A program made the translations under genes and the position numbers. Shown here one piece after another: positions 16,384-24,995 of a stretch of DNA of 64,000 nucleotides. The stretch's first letter is position 1; each line of letters begins with the position of its first letter. The DNA is from Chitinophagaceae bacterium (GTDB lineage Bacteria > Bacteroidota > Bacteroidia > Chitinophagales > Chitinophagaceae). The stretch lies in assembly GCA_016787065.1 (NCBI GenBank), contig JAEUVD010000044.1, forward strand, positions 118,003-182,002. Direction: 5' to 3'. Under the pieces are notes generated by a model, which saw only the letters and a list, made by a program, of their open reading frames with translations, was not told the origin of the DNA and ran no database searches.

Positions 16384-18336
16384 ATGTCCTCGCATCAAGA
16401 AAAAGGAAAAGCTACCCTTGGAGGTTTACTCATAGCTTTGGGGATTATTTATGGAGACATCGGAACCTCTCCATTATACACTATTAAGGCCATTATAGGT
16501 GATCAACCTGTTTCTGAATTATTGGTAATTGGAGGTATTTCATGTATCATTTGGACGCTCACCTTACAAACATCGATAAAGTATGTGCTATTAACACTTA
16601 AAGCGGATAATAAGGGAGAAGGCGGTATTTTTTCACTTTACGCACTTATCCGTCGTCATGCTAAATGGGCTGTAATACCTGCTATGATTGGTGGTGCGGC
16701 ATTACTTGCAGATGGCATCATTACGCCACCGATTACGGTTACCTCTGCAATTGAAGGGTTAGGATTAGGGCTTACACCAACATTGAATATTGTAATTGCT
16801 ATCCTTGCCGGATTATTTATTCTTCAACAATTCGGTACCAGTTCCATTGGTAAACTTTTTGGGCCCGTAATGTTTATTTGGTTCTTCATGCTTGCCGTTT
16901 TGGGGCTCATGCATATAGGAGATTATTGGACGATTCTTAAAGCCTTTAATCCAATATGGGCCATTAAATTACTTACCCACTTTCCAAATGGTTTTTTAAT
17001 CTTAGGCGCGGTATTCCTTTGTACCACCGGGGCTGAAGCTTTATACTCAGATCTGGGACATTGCGGACGTGAAAATATTCGTATCTCCTGGATATTTGTA
17101 AAAGCATGTTTAATTATAAACTACCTCGGACAAGGGGCATGGTTGTTATCTCATAAATCAGGACAAGTCATTTTCACTAAAACAGAAGCATTAAATCCTT
17201 TTTACGAACTAATGCCTTCTTGGTTTCTATATGGTGGTATTGCCATATCAACAGTTGCGGCAATAATAGCTAGTCAAGCCCTTATTTCAGGTTCATTTAC
17301 ACTCATAGCTGAAGCCCTGCGCTTAAACTTATGGCCGAAAGTAAAAATAAATTTTCCTTCGGATGCTAAAGGACAACTGTATATTCCAGCTATCAACTGG
17401 ATACTTTTTATTGGTTGTTGTGGTATCGTATTATTGTTTAAAAAATCGGAAAAAATGGAAGCCGCCTACGGTTTATCGATAACCTTGTGCATGCTCATGA
17501 CCTCCATTTTATTCTCTTTGTATTTGTACACGCATCGTGTAAAAACACCAATGATCATTCTTTACCTCATGATTTATTTGAGTATTGAATTAAGTTTCTT
17601 AGGCGCTAACCTTGTAAAATTTGTTCATGGAGGTTACGTAACTTTAATTTTAGCGGGCTCCCTCTTTTCCATTATGTTCGTTTGGTTCCGTTCTAGGAAA
17701 ATTAAAAACCGCTATGTGCAATTTGTAAGGCTCGATGATTATTTGCATCAATTACAAGAATTAAGTAACGACCTTACTATTCCAAAATATTCAACGCATT
17801 TGGTGTACATGACAAGTGCAAACAATCCGAAGGAAATCGAGCATAAAATCATGTATTCCATTCTAAATAAAAAACCTAAACGAGCCGATATATATTGGTT
17901 TATACATGTTGACATTATGGATGAACCCTATTGTTCTGAATACATTGTTGATGCCATTATACCGAATGAAATTATTCGAGTTGAATTTAGATTAGGTTTC
18001 AGAGAAGAACAACGAATAAACCTCATGTTTCGAAAGGTAGTTGATGACATGGTGGCCAATAAAGAAGTGAATATTACGAGTAGATATACTTCTTTGCAAA
18101 AAAATAAAGTGGCAGGTGATTGGCGCTTTATCGTGATGGAGAAATTTCTTTCACATGAAAATGACCTTCCGCTTATCGAGCGAATGGTCATGAAGTATTA
18201 TTTCATGATTAAAAAATTCAGTTTAAGTGAAGAAAAAGGTTTCGGCCTAGATTCTTCCTATGTAACCGTTGAAAAATATCCGCTTATTGTATCTCCGGTT
18301 ACGAACCTTAAATTGAAACGTGTGGAACGGATGTAA
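16384..18336 (+). CDS. kup: Kup-family potassium uptake transporter
   Basis: The 650-residue protein matches the KUP/HAK family, which imports K+ with protons. The first membrane segment carries the signature ALGIIYGDIGTSPLYTIKA; GEGGIFSLYALIRR and TTGAEALYSDLGHCGRENIRISW are further family motifs. About twelve hydrophobic segments fill residues 15-430, and a cytoplasmic domain of roughly 200 residues follows. Length is typical. It is transcribed alone from a promoter just upstream. Substrate is inferred from family membership. Confidence 0.94.
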   Translation: MSSHQEKGKATLGGLLIALGIIYGDIGTSPLYTIKAIIGDQPVSELLVIGGISCIIWTLTLQTSIKYVLLTLKADNKGEGGIFSLYALIRRHAKWAVIPAMIGGAALLADGIITPPITVTSAIEGLGLGLTPTLNIVIAILAGLFILQQFGTSSIGKLFGPVMFIWFFMLAVLGLMHIGDYWTILKAFNPIWAIKLLTHFPNGFLILGAVFLCTTGAEALYSDLGHCGRENIRISWIFVKACLIINYLGQGAWLLSHKSGQVIFTKTEALNPFYELMPSWFLYGGIAISTVAAIIASQALISGSFTLIAEALRLNLWPKVKINFPSDAKGQLYIPAINWILFIGCCGIVLLFKKSEKMEAAYGLSITLCMLMTSILFSLYLYTHRVKTPMIILYLMIYLSIELSFLGANLVKFVHGGYVTLILAGSLFSIMFVWFRSRKIKNRYVQFVRLDDYLHQLQELSNDLTIPKYSTHLVYMTSANNPKEIEHKIMYSILNKKPKRADIYWFIHVDIMDEPYCSEYIVDAIIPNEIIRVEFRLGFREEQRINLMFRKVVDDMVANKEVNITSRYTSLQKNKVAGDWRFIVMEKFLSHENDLPLIERMVMKYYFMIKKFSLSEEKGFGLDSSYVTVEKYPLIVSPVTNLKLKRVERM

Positions 18337-18463
18337 CGTTTATTTCAACATACCTTTTTACTGGAAGTTCTGGTAAACAAACCTAAATTAAACTGGCCCT
18401 TGCATTTTTACTTTTTTTGAATTTGCTAGCTTGTAAGCGTTTCGCATGTCAAAATGAATTTAA

Positions 18464-19021
18464 TTACTTTGATTCTTCCTTCGACCACGTTGGTTTAAAT
18501 TCATTTTGCCATTGATCGAAGGGTGTAGTTTTATGTTTATTCTCGGCAATATATTTCACAATACTCTCCATCATATTGACCTCCAAATAACCCGGAACCG
18601 GTTGTGGATTCTCGAAGTTTTCATCCATAAAAACACTGGTAGGGTAACTCATTTTACCTTGCATCCAGGTTACCGCTAAGGCATTGTTTTTTCCTTCCAC
18701 ACCGTAAGTCTTGCCTTGATGAATGATTTCATCTGTATTTTCTGCGTTCATGTGAATGCAGTAATAGTTGGCGTTCATATATTTTATGACTTCTGCATGA
18801 CTAAACGTTTTCTTATCCATCACTTTACACCATCCACACCAATCCGTATAAATATCTACATATACTTTTTTAGGATGTTTCTTCATCAGTTCATTAGCTT
18901 GTTCTACTGTAACCCAATGTATCCCTTCACTGTGATTGCTTTTATCTCGTTTTGCGAATAGATAGCCACCCATTCCAAGTAGTCCGATTGCCACAAGTAA
19001 AATAGTTTTCCAAGATTTCAT
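18464..19021 (-). CDS. Exported or membrane-anchored thioredoxin-fold protein (CGWC)
   Basis: A single N-terminal hydrophobic segment (TILLVAIGLLGMGGYLF) is followed by a thioredoxin fold with active site DWCGWCKVM (Cys62, Cys65). The YVDIYTDWCGWC strand-helix entry and the later SYPTSVFMDENF (with the cis-Pro) are typical of the thioredoxin_7/DUF255-like group in Bacteroidota. It probably works in the periplasm as a disulfide reductase or isomerase. It is divergent from ubiX with a 49-base gap. The partner protein is not apparent. Confidence 0.85.
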   Translation of the reverse strand: MKSWKTILLVAIGLLGMGGYLFAKRDKSNHSEGIHWVTVEQANELMKKHPKKVYVDIYTDWCGWCKVMDKKTFSHAEVIKYMNANYYCIHMNAENTDEIIHQGKTYGVEGKNNALAVTWMQGKMSYPTSVFMDENFENPQPVPGYLEVNMMESIVKYIAENKHKTTPFDQWQNEFKPTWSKEESK

Positions 19022-19070
19022 GCGCTTATATTAGTTTTGAATTCAAATCAAAAATAGCCCTTATTTACGG

Positions 19071-19631
19071 ATGAAAAGAAAAATTGCTATAGGAATAACA
19101 GGTGCCTCTGGTTCATTGTACGCCAACGTGTTGCTTCAAAAGCTACAACAGATCGAATCCGTAGAATTAGCGGTTGTAATGAGTAAAAATGCGGAGGATG
19201 TATGGCAATTCGAGTTGAACAATCGAGATTTCGAACATAGCAATGTAAAACGCTATGGCATTCATGATTACATGGCCCCCTTCGCCAGTGGTAGCAGCAG
19301 TTTTGAAGCCTTAGTAATTTGTCCGTGTAGCATGGGAACATTGGGTCGAATAGCGAACGGTATCAGCGATAACTTAATTTCTCGTGCGGCAGATGTTATG
19401 TTGAAAGAGCGACGAAAGCTTATTTGTGTGGTAAGAGATACACCGTATAATTTAATTCACATTCAAAATATGGAGAAGGTAACACTTGCCGGTGGAATCA
19501 TTTGTCCGGCCTCTCCATCATTTTATAGTTTGCCAAAAACCTTGGAAGACGTAGCAGCAACTGTGGTTGATCGTGTACTGAATTTATTGGGTTTACAGAG
19601 TTCGATGTATCGCTGGAATGAAACGGAGTAA
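19071..19631 (+). CDS. ubiX: UbiX-family flavin prenyltransferase
   Basis: The 186-residue protein has the UbiX flavodoxin-like fold: IAIGITGASGSLYANVLL at the start (flavin phosphate loop), FASGSSSFEALVICPCSMGTLGRIANGISDNLISRAADVMLKER in the centre and LICVVRDTPYNLIHIQNM. The enzyme makes prenylated FMN for UbiD-type decarboxylases. No ubiD is in the window. Length is normal. It is followed after 95 bases by the carbon operon, with which no functional link is evident. Confidence 0.92.
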   Translation: MKRKIAIGITGASGSLYANVLLQKLQQIESVELAVVMSKNAEDVWQFELNNRDFEHSNVKRYGIHDYMAPFASGSSSFEALVICPCSMGTLGRIANGISDNLISRAADVMLKERRKLICVVRDTPYNLIHIQNMEKVTLAGGIICPASPSFYSLPKTLEDVAATVVDRVLNLLGLQSSMYRWNETE

Positions 19632-19726
19632 AATTGAAATCGCAGTTTTGTCTTTTCCTAATTAAAATATCGAAAAAAATTAATCTATTGTATTAATTCT
19701 CCGCTAACTTCTTTATCATTGCAACC

Positions 19727-20068
19727 ATGCCAAAATGGATTTATATATGTTTACTCTATTTAGGAGTATTTTGTATTTCCGGCAGTGCAAATCTCAGTCG
19801 ATTTAGCAATTTCATCGCCAATTTGCAACATACATCCCATCAAACTAAAGATGGTAAATATGATTGCTCCAAAGAAATTCCGGAAGACCAACAAGAGGAG
19901 AACAGGGATGAATTAGAAAAGGAAACCAAACTTTTCCATCAAGATGGTCATCTCTACTTAAAAAAAGAGCCGCAGCAACTAACATGCGCAATCACGTTTT
20001 TCATTAAGGAAGATCGATATCGGAATGCGCCTAAAAAGGATTTAGTTACACCACCTCCTAATTTTTAA
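19727..20068 (+). CDS. Small exported protein of unknown function upstream of carbon-uptake genes
   Basis: The 113-residue protein has a signal peptide or anchor (WIYICLLYLGVFCISGSA) and a highly charged body (EDQQEENRDELEKETK), ending KKDLVTPPPNF. Two cysteines lie in the mature part. No family is recognised. It sits 77 bases before the SulP gene on the same strand, with a hairpin in between (20088-20108), so it may be read as the first cistron of that operon or as a separate unit. A TATCATTG element just before it resembles a -7 box. Confidence 0.5.
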   Translation: MPKWIYICLLYLGVFCISGSANLSRFSNFIANLQHTSHQTKDGKYDCSKEIPEDQQEENRDELEKETKLFHQDGHLYLKKEPQQLTCAITFFIKEDRYRNAPKKDLVTPPPNF

Positions 20069-20087
20069 GGTGTAATTTTCATTTATT

Positions 20088-20108
20088 AAATTCTACTAAG
20101 TAGAATTT
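20088..20108 (+). promoter_or_regulatory. Palindrome between the small exported protein and the SulP gene
   Basis: AAATTCTA (20088-20095) and TAGAATTT (20101-20108) form an inverted repeat with a 5-base centre, 38 bases before the SulP ATG. There is no T run, so it is more likely an operator or leader hairpin than a terminator. Confidence 0.4.
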
Positions 20109-20145
20109 TCCATTTTCATTTTACTTCAAAAAAATACCCTATTTA

Positions 20146-21735
20146 ATGAATAAAAATTCGTCTATATTCTCTTATCTCAAAACCGATTCCTTATCCGGTT
20201 TAGTAGTATTCTTGGTTGCCTTACCACTTTGCTTAGGTATTGCGGTAGCGTCGGGAGCCCCGCCATTTGCAGGTATTATTACAGGAGTTATTGGTGGAAT
20301 TGTGGTTGGTTTCCTGAGTAATTCCAATGTAAGTGTTTCTGGTCCGGCCGCCGGATTAATTGCAATTATTTTAGCAGCTGTAACCAAATTGGGCTATGAA
20401 GCTTTTTTACTTTCAGTAGTACTTGCCGGTGTGTTTCAACTTATTTTAGGTTTTGCCAAAGCGGGAAGTATTTCCAGTTATTTTCCATCAGGTGTTATTG
20501 AAGGTATGCTTACCGCCATTGGTATAATTATTATTAAAAAGGAATTACCCCATGCGATAGGCTACGACAAAGAGCATGAAGGCGATTTTTATTCGTATGA
20601 ATTATTAGATAAAGCAGATCAAGGTTTTTTTGGTGAATTAATACACTCTTTCAACTATGCGCACAACGGAATTATTTTGGTTACGCTCATTTCTTTGGCT
20701 ATCCTCATAGCGTTTAACAAAGTACCTCTCTTGAAAAAGATCAAAGCCATACCCGGAGCATTAGTTGTTGTTGTTGTTGGTATTCTTATGAACGAACTTT
20801 TCCGATTAACGCATTCTAACTTGCTTATTACGGAAGAACATTTAGTGAAGCTACCAACTGCAACTTCTGTAAGTGATTTCTTTACTCAATTTAAATTTCC
20901 AGATTTTAACGGATTTACCAATCCAACGATTTGGATTACCGCAGCTACCATTGCGGCAGTTGCAAGTATTGAAACATTATTGTGCCTTGAAGCTGGTGAT
21001 AAAATGGATCCTTTAAAGCGGTACTCGAGTGCCAATACAGAACTCAAAGCGCAAGGTATTGGTAATATTTTGGCTGGTATGATTGGCGGTTTACCGATGA
21101 CCTCTGTAATTGTTAGAACTAGTGCCAACGTGAATGCCGGAGCTAAAACAAAATTTTCAGCTATTGCCCATGGTATCTTATTACTCCTTTCTGTGATTTT
21201 AATTCCAGGTTTATTAAACAAAATACCGATGGCATGTTTAGCGGCTATTTTAATTATGATTGGATTGAAATTAGCTAGTCCGAAAGTATTTAAGCATATG
21301 TGGCAAGCCGGCAAATTCCAGTTTATTCCATTCATTGTAACGGTTGTGGCCGTTGTTGCGATTGATTTATTAAAAGGCGTAGGTATAGGTTTGGTAGTAA
21401 GTATTTTCTTTATACTTCGAGGTAATATGAAACTCGCATATTTCTTTAAAAAGGAAGAACATAAAGAAGGCGAAACTATACATATCGATTTAGCTCAAGA
21501 AGTATCTTTCTTAAACAAGGCAGCTATCAAACAAACGCTGTCCCATCTTCCAAAGGGCTGCACAGTGGTAATTAATGCCGCCAATACGGTGTACATTGAT
21601 TATGATGTTTTAGAATTATTAAAAGATTTTATGCAATTTGGAGCCAAAGACAAAAACATTACGGTGGAACTACTTAACTTCAGAGATGCATATCGAATGG
21701 GCGATACCAGTCATGTGCATTCCGAAAAGAAATAA
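20146..21735 (+). CDS. SulP-family anion transporter, probably bicarbonate
   Basis: The 529-residue protein has the SulP fold: about ten to twelve hydrophobic segments in residues 15-430, with VFLVALPLCLGIAVASGAPPFAGI, VSGPAAGLIAI and the conserved central region with SIETLLCLEAGDKMD and GLPMTSVIVRTSANV. A STAS domain follows (about 440-510; QEVSFLNKAAIKQTL, VVINAANTVYIDYDVLELL). SulP proteins carry sulfate, bicarbonate or other anions; direct linkage to carbonic anhydrase and DabA/DabB favours bicarbonate, as for BicA. Substrate is inferred from context. Carbonic anhydrase follows after 24 bases. Confidence 0.85.
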   Translation: MNKNSSIFSYLKTDSLSGLVVFLVALPLCLGIAVASGAPPFAGIITGVIGGIVVGFLSNSNVSVSGPAAGLIAIILAAVTKLGYEAFLLSVVLAGVFQLILGFAKAGSISSYFPSGVIEGMLTAIGIIIIKKELPHAIGYDKEHEGDFYSYELLDKADQGFFGELIHSFNYAHNGIILVTLISLAILIAFNKVPLLKKIKAIPGALVVVVVGILMNELFRLTHSNLLITEEHLVKLPTATSVSDFFTQFKFPDFNGFTNPTIWITAATIAAVASIETLLCLEAGDKMDPLKRYSSANTELKAQGIGNILAGMIGGLPMTSVIVRTSANVNAGAKTKFSAIAHGILLLLSVILIPGLLNKIPMACLAAILIMIGLKLASPKVFKHMWQAGKFQFIPFIVTVVAVVAIDLLKGVGIGLVVSIFFILRGNMKLAYFFKKEEHKEGETIHIDLAQEVSFLNKAAIKQTLSHLPKGCTVVINAANTVYIDYDVLELLKDFMQFGAKDKNITVELLNFRDAYRMGDTSHVHSEKK

Positions 21736-21759
21736 CTCAACTATTAAAAACAACATCTC

Positions 21760-22443
21760 ATGAAGGTTCATACAAAAGAAACTCAAGAAAAATTAACACC
21801 GCGCGTGGCATTAGAAATCTTAAAAGAAGGTAATGCACGATTTATTAAGAACTTAAAAGCACAACGCGATTTACTAGCGCAAGTAAACGATACGCGTGAT
21901 GGACAATGGCCTTTCGCTACTATCTTAAGTTGTATTGATAGTAGAACATCAGCAGAACTAATCTTTGATCAAGGCTTAGGTGATATCTTCTCCGTTCGTA
22001 TAGCCGGTAATATTGTAAACACCGATATTATTGGAAGCATGGAATTTGCATGTAAAGTAGCCGGTTCGAAATTAATTGTTGTTCTCGGACATACGAATTG
22101 TGGTGCCGTGAAAGGTGCTTGCGACCATGTAGAAATGGGTAACCTCACCGAGTTATTATCTAAACTTCAACCTGCAGTTTATCAAGAAAAAGAATCGAAG
22201 GAGAATAGAAACTCTAAGAATAAAACCTTTGTAGAGAACGTTGCCTTAATCAATGTTAAACGAAGCGCAGAACAAATTATTGAACGTAGTTATATTCTTG
22301 AACAAATGTTGGAACGCGGTGAAATTGGTGTAGTAGGTGCTATGTATGATGTGCAAACAGGAGTAGTAACTTTTTGTGAGGATGTACAATATATTAATGA
22401 CGAGCAGAATCCTGAATTTAGTATTTCCGATTTTAGAAGTTAA
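21760..22443 (+). CDS. Beta-carbonic anhydrase
   Basis: The 227-residue enzyme has the complete beta-class active site: Cys58, Asp60 and Arg62 (SCIDSRTSAELIFDQGLGDIFSVRIAGN) and His111/Cys114 (VVLGHTNCGAVKGAC), so the zinc ligands are Cys58, His111 and Cys114. It interconverts CO2 and bicarbonate in the cytoplasm; no signal peptide is present. Between a SulP transporter and DabA it probably feeds or balances the imported carbon pool. The next gene starts 5 bases after its stop. Confidence 0.95.
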   Translation: MKVHTKETQEKLTPRVALEILKEGNARFIKNLKAQRDLLAQVNDTRDGQWPFATILSCIDSRTSAELIFDQGLGDIFSVRIAGNIVNTDIIGSMEFACKVAGSKLIVVLGHTNCGAVKGACDHVEMGNLTELLSKLQPAVYQEKESKENRNSKNKTFVENVALINVKRSAEQIIERSYILEQMLERGEIGVVGAMYDVQTGVVTFCEDVQYINDEQNPEFSISDFRS

Positions 22444-22448
22444 GCGAA

Positions 22449-24995
22449 ATGTTATCCAATACCACTTTTAATCTGGATCGAGTTCTGCACGATCTGAAAC
22501 ATTATTTGCCGTCTCAAACACCGCTGAAAGATTTCATACATCATAATTCGTTGCATGCTTTTCAGCACATGAAATTTTATGATGCCATTTTTAAAGCTTC
22601 AGAAATTTTTGGATATCAGGCAACACTTCCCTTAGACGATTTTAGAAAATTGTATCACATCGGGCGAATTCGGGAAGATATACTTAATCGTTTGTTAGAC
22701 GAAAAGTTTGGTAAGGATAACAGCGAGCTTTGGAAGGAAAAATTGCTTCACCATAATTACTCAACGCAACAGGAGCCACGCATCAATCAGCTACGAGCTT
22801 ACTGGAAGAAAGATCGTCATATCGATTTAGATAATGAAGTGCAACCTTTACTATTCCGCATTCTAAGTAGTTATTTAGATCAAGGTATTGCGATACATAA
22901 ATTTCCTTTACATGAAGAGGGATTTCTGGCTTCCATTAAATTACTTGAATCAACATCAAGCAGTAGCTTCTTCAAAACAAAAAAAGTAAAGCAACTTCTT
23001 TTTGAAAAATCACTTACCATCGAATTTCTTCTAGAAAGAATTGTAGGAAACTCAAATTTTTATACTCAATATTTATTCGATCAACAGTTTAGTCATAGAG
23101 GTTGGAGCGGTATGGTTGCTACCCTCGAATCTAGACCAGATAGCTTACTCGATCAGCGTTCAATTTCGTTACAAGATCTTATTCTTTTTGAGTTACTTAT
23201 TGAACTGGATGTATTAACTTATCGACTTGGTGCATCCTTTAAACCATTATGCACAACACTCGAACTTGCACCGATAGATTTATTTGCTCCTATCGTTTAT
23301 TCAGAACGACATGAAGTAATTAAACTTTGGCAAGATGCTTTTGAATGGAGTTATTACGACGAAATGTTAGCAGGAATTGCCAAGAACATCACCACGAAAC
23401 GTACTAACACGAAGGAGGTTAAGGCGCATTCCTTTCAGGCACTATTTTGTATTGATGAAAGGGAATGTAGTTTACGAACTCATGTAGAACGTACCGATAC
23501 CCTGGCTGAAACTTTTGGTTGTCCTGGTTTTTTTGGTGTTGAATTTTACTTTCAAGCCGAGCATGCTAAATTTTACGATAAACTTTGTCCGGCCCCGGTT
23601 ACACCAAAGTATCTTATCAAGGAATATAATGTATCGGAAAAACGCAAACATGATTTGTTCTACTCCGATAAAACGCATGAAATGGCAACCGGTTTTCTTA
23701 GTGCGCTTACGTTTGGTTTTTGGGCTGGATTTCGTTTAATCAAAAACCTGATTCAACCTAAAATGGCACCTGCAATTTCAAATGCATTTGCACACATGAA
23801 TGAGCAAGGGAAATTAACCATTGAAAATAAACATCTCGATGACATAGAAAACGGATTACAAATCGGATTTACGGTTAGCGAAATGACACAACGTGTGGAG
23901 GCATTACTTCGTGGCATCGGTCTGCTTTCCAATTTTGCTCCGATAATTTATGTGGTCGCTCATGGAAGCAGTAGTGCCAATAATCCGCATCATGGAGCAC
24001 ATGATTGTGGCGCCTGTAGCGGAAGACCCGGTTCGGTTAACGCTCGCGTTTTCGCGGCGATGGCCAATCATCACGAAGTTCGAAATCAATTGGTGGAACG
24101 TGGCATAGAAATACCAGAAAAAACGCAATTTGTTGGGGCTTTGCACGATACCGCTGCCGATGAAATAGAATTTTATGATGTTGCCGATTTAAACTCCGAA
24201 AATAGAACTCGTCATCAACAGAATGAAATTACGTTTGATAAAGCACTCGACTTAAATGCAAAGGAACGATCTCGACGTTTTGCATCGATCGATACTAAAG
24301 CCGATCTTAAAACAATACGTAAAGCAATTAAAGATCGTTCGGTATCCTTATTCGAACCTCGTCCGGAATTAGGACATGGTACGAACACCTTATGTATTGT
24401 TGGTTCGCGACAACTATCTAAAGGCGTATTTCTTGATCGTAGAGCCTTTCTAAATTCATATAATGTAGAAACAGATCGCGAAGGAAAATTCTTAACCGGT
24501 GTTATGGCACCGCTTGGTCCAGTTTGTGGAGGTATTAATTTAGAGTATTATTTTAGTCGCGTTGACAATTACAAATTAGGAGCGGGAACCAAGTTGCCGC
24601 ATAACGTGGTAGGTTTATTTGGTGTAGCCAATAGTAGCGATGGCGATCTTCGACCAGGTTTACCTTGGCAAATGATTGAGGTTCATGATCCGGTTCGATT
24701 ATTAATTATTGTTGAACATTTTCCAGATGTGATTTTAAAAGCCATTCAATCTACACCGGCGATGTATGAATGGTATATCAATGAATGGGTTCATTTAATT
24801 TCCATTAACCCCGATACACATGCCATGTGTTATTTCAAAGAAGGTGAATTTATTCCGTATCAACCGATAGCCAAAGTTGTTCATGCTTATAGGGATGTTT
24901 TTACACTCATTGAAGAATCCAAGGAAATGGAAACAAACCATATTGTTCACGCCACACAGGAAAATTTACCTGTGTATTTATATGAAGAAGCATGA
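22449..24995 (+). CDS. dabA: Inorganic carbon accumulation subunit DabA (DUF2309)
   Basis: The 848-residue protein matches DabA, the carbonic-anhydrase-like subunit of the DAB energy-coupled carbon pump. The zinc site is intact: Cys334 and Asp336 in FCIDERECSLRTHVE, His505 in AHGSSSANNPHHGAHDCGAC, and Cys520. The spacings (2, 169 and 15 residues) are almost those of the characterised Halothiobacillus protein. Other landmarks are DFIHHNSLHAFQHM near the start and GLRTH-like ERECSLRTH. It acts at the inner face of the membrane with DabB, turning CO2 into bicarbonate in one direction. It overlaps dabB by four bases (ATGA). Confidence 0.94.
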   Translation: MLSNTTFNLDRVLHDLKHYLPSQTPLKDFIHHNSLHAFQHMKFYDAIFKASEIFGYQATLPLDDFRKLYHIGRIREDILNRLLDEKFGKDNSELWKEKLLHHNYSTQQEPRINQLRAYWKKDRHIDLDNEVQPLLFRILSSYLDQGIAIHKFPLHEEGFLASIKLLESTSSSSFFKTKKVKQLLFEKSLTIEFLLERIVGNSNFYTQYLFDQQFSHRGWSGMVATLESRPDSLLDQRSISLQDLILFELLIELDVLTYRLGASFKPLCTTLELAPIDLFAPIVYSERHEVIKLWQDAFEWSYYDEMLAGIAKNITTKRTNTKEVKAHSFQALFCIDERECSLRTHVERTDTLAETFGCPGFFGVEFYFQAEHAKFYDKLCPAPVTPKYLIKEYNVSEKRKHDLFYSDKTHEMATGFLSALTFGFWAGFRLIKNLIQPKMAPAISNAFAHMNEQGKLTIENKHLDDIENGLQIGFTVSEMTQRVEALLRGIGLLSNFAPIIYVVAHGSSSANNPHHGAHDCGACSGRPGSVNARVFAAMANHHEVRNQLVERGIEIPEKTQFVGALHDTAADEIEFYDVADLNSENRTRHQQNEITFDKALDLNAKERSRRFASIDTKADLKTIRKAIKDRSVSLFEPRPELGHGTNTLCIVGSRQLSKGVFLDRRAFLNSYNVETDREGKFLTGVMAPLGPVCGGINLEYYFSRVDNYKLGAGTKLPHNVVGLFGVANSSDGDLRPGLPWQMIEVHDPVRLLIIVEHFPDVILKAIQSTPAMYEWYINEWVHLISINPDTHAMCYFKEGEFIPYQPIAKVVHAYRDVFTLIEESKEMETNHIVHATQENLPVYLYEEA

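Noticed and set aside
20886..21335. Minus-strand frame of 149 codons inside the SulP gene
   Set aside because: It is a shadow of the transporter codons; its composition is not protein-like and it has no supporting context.
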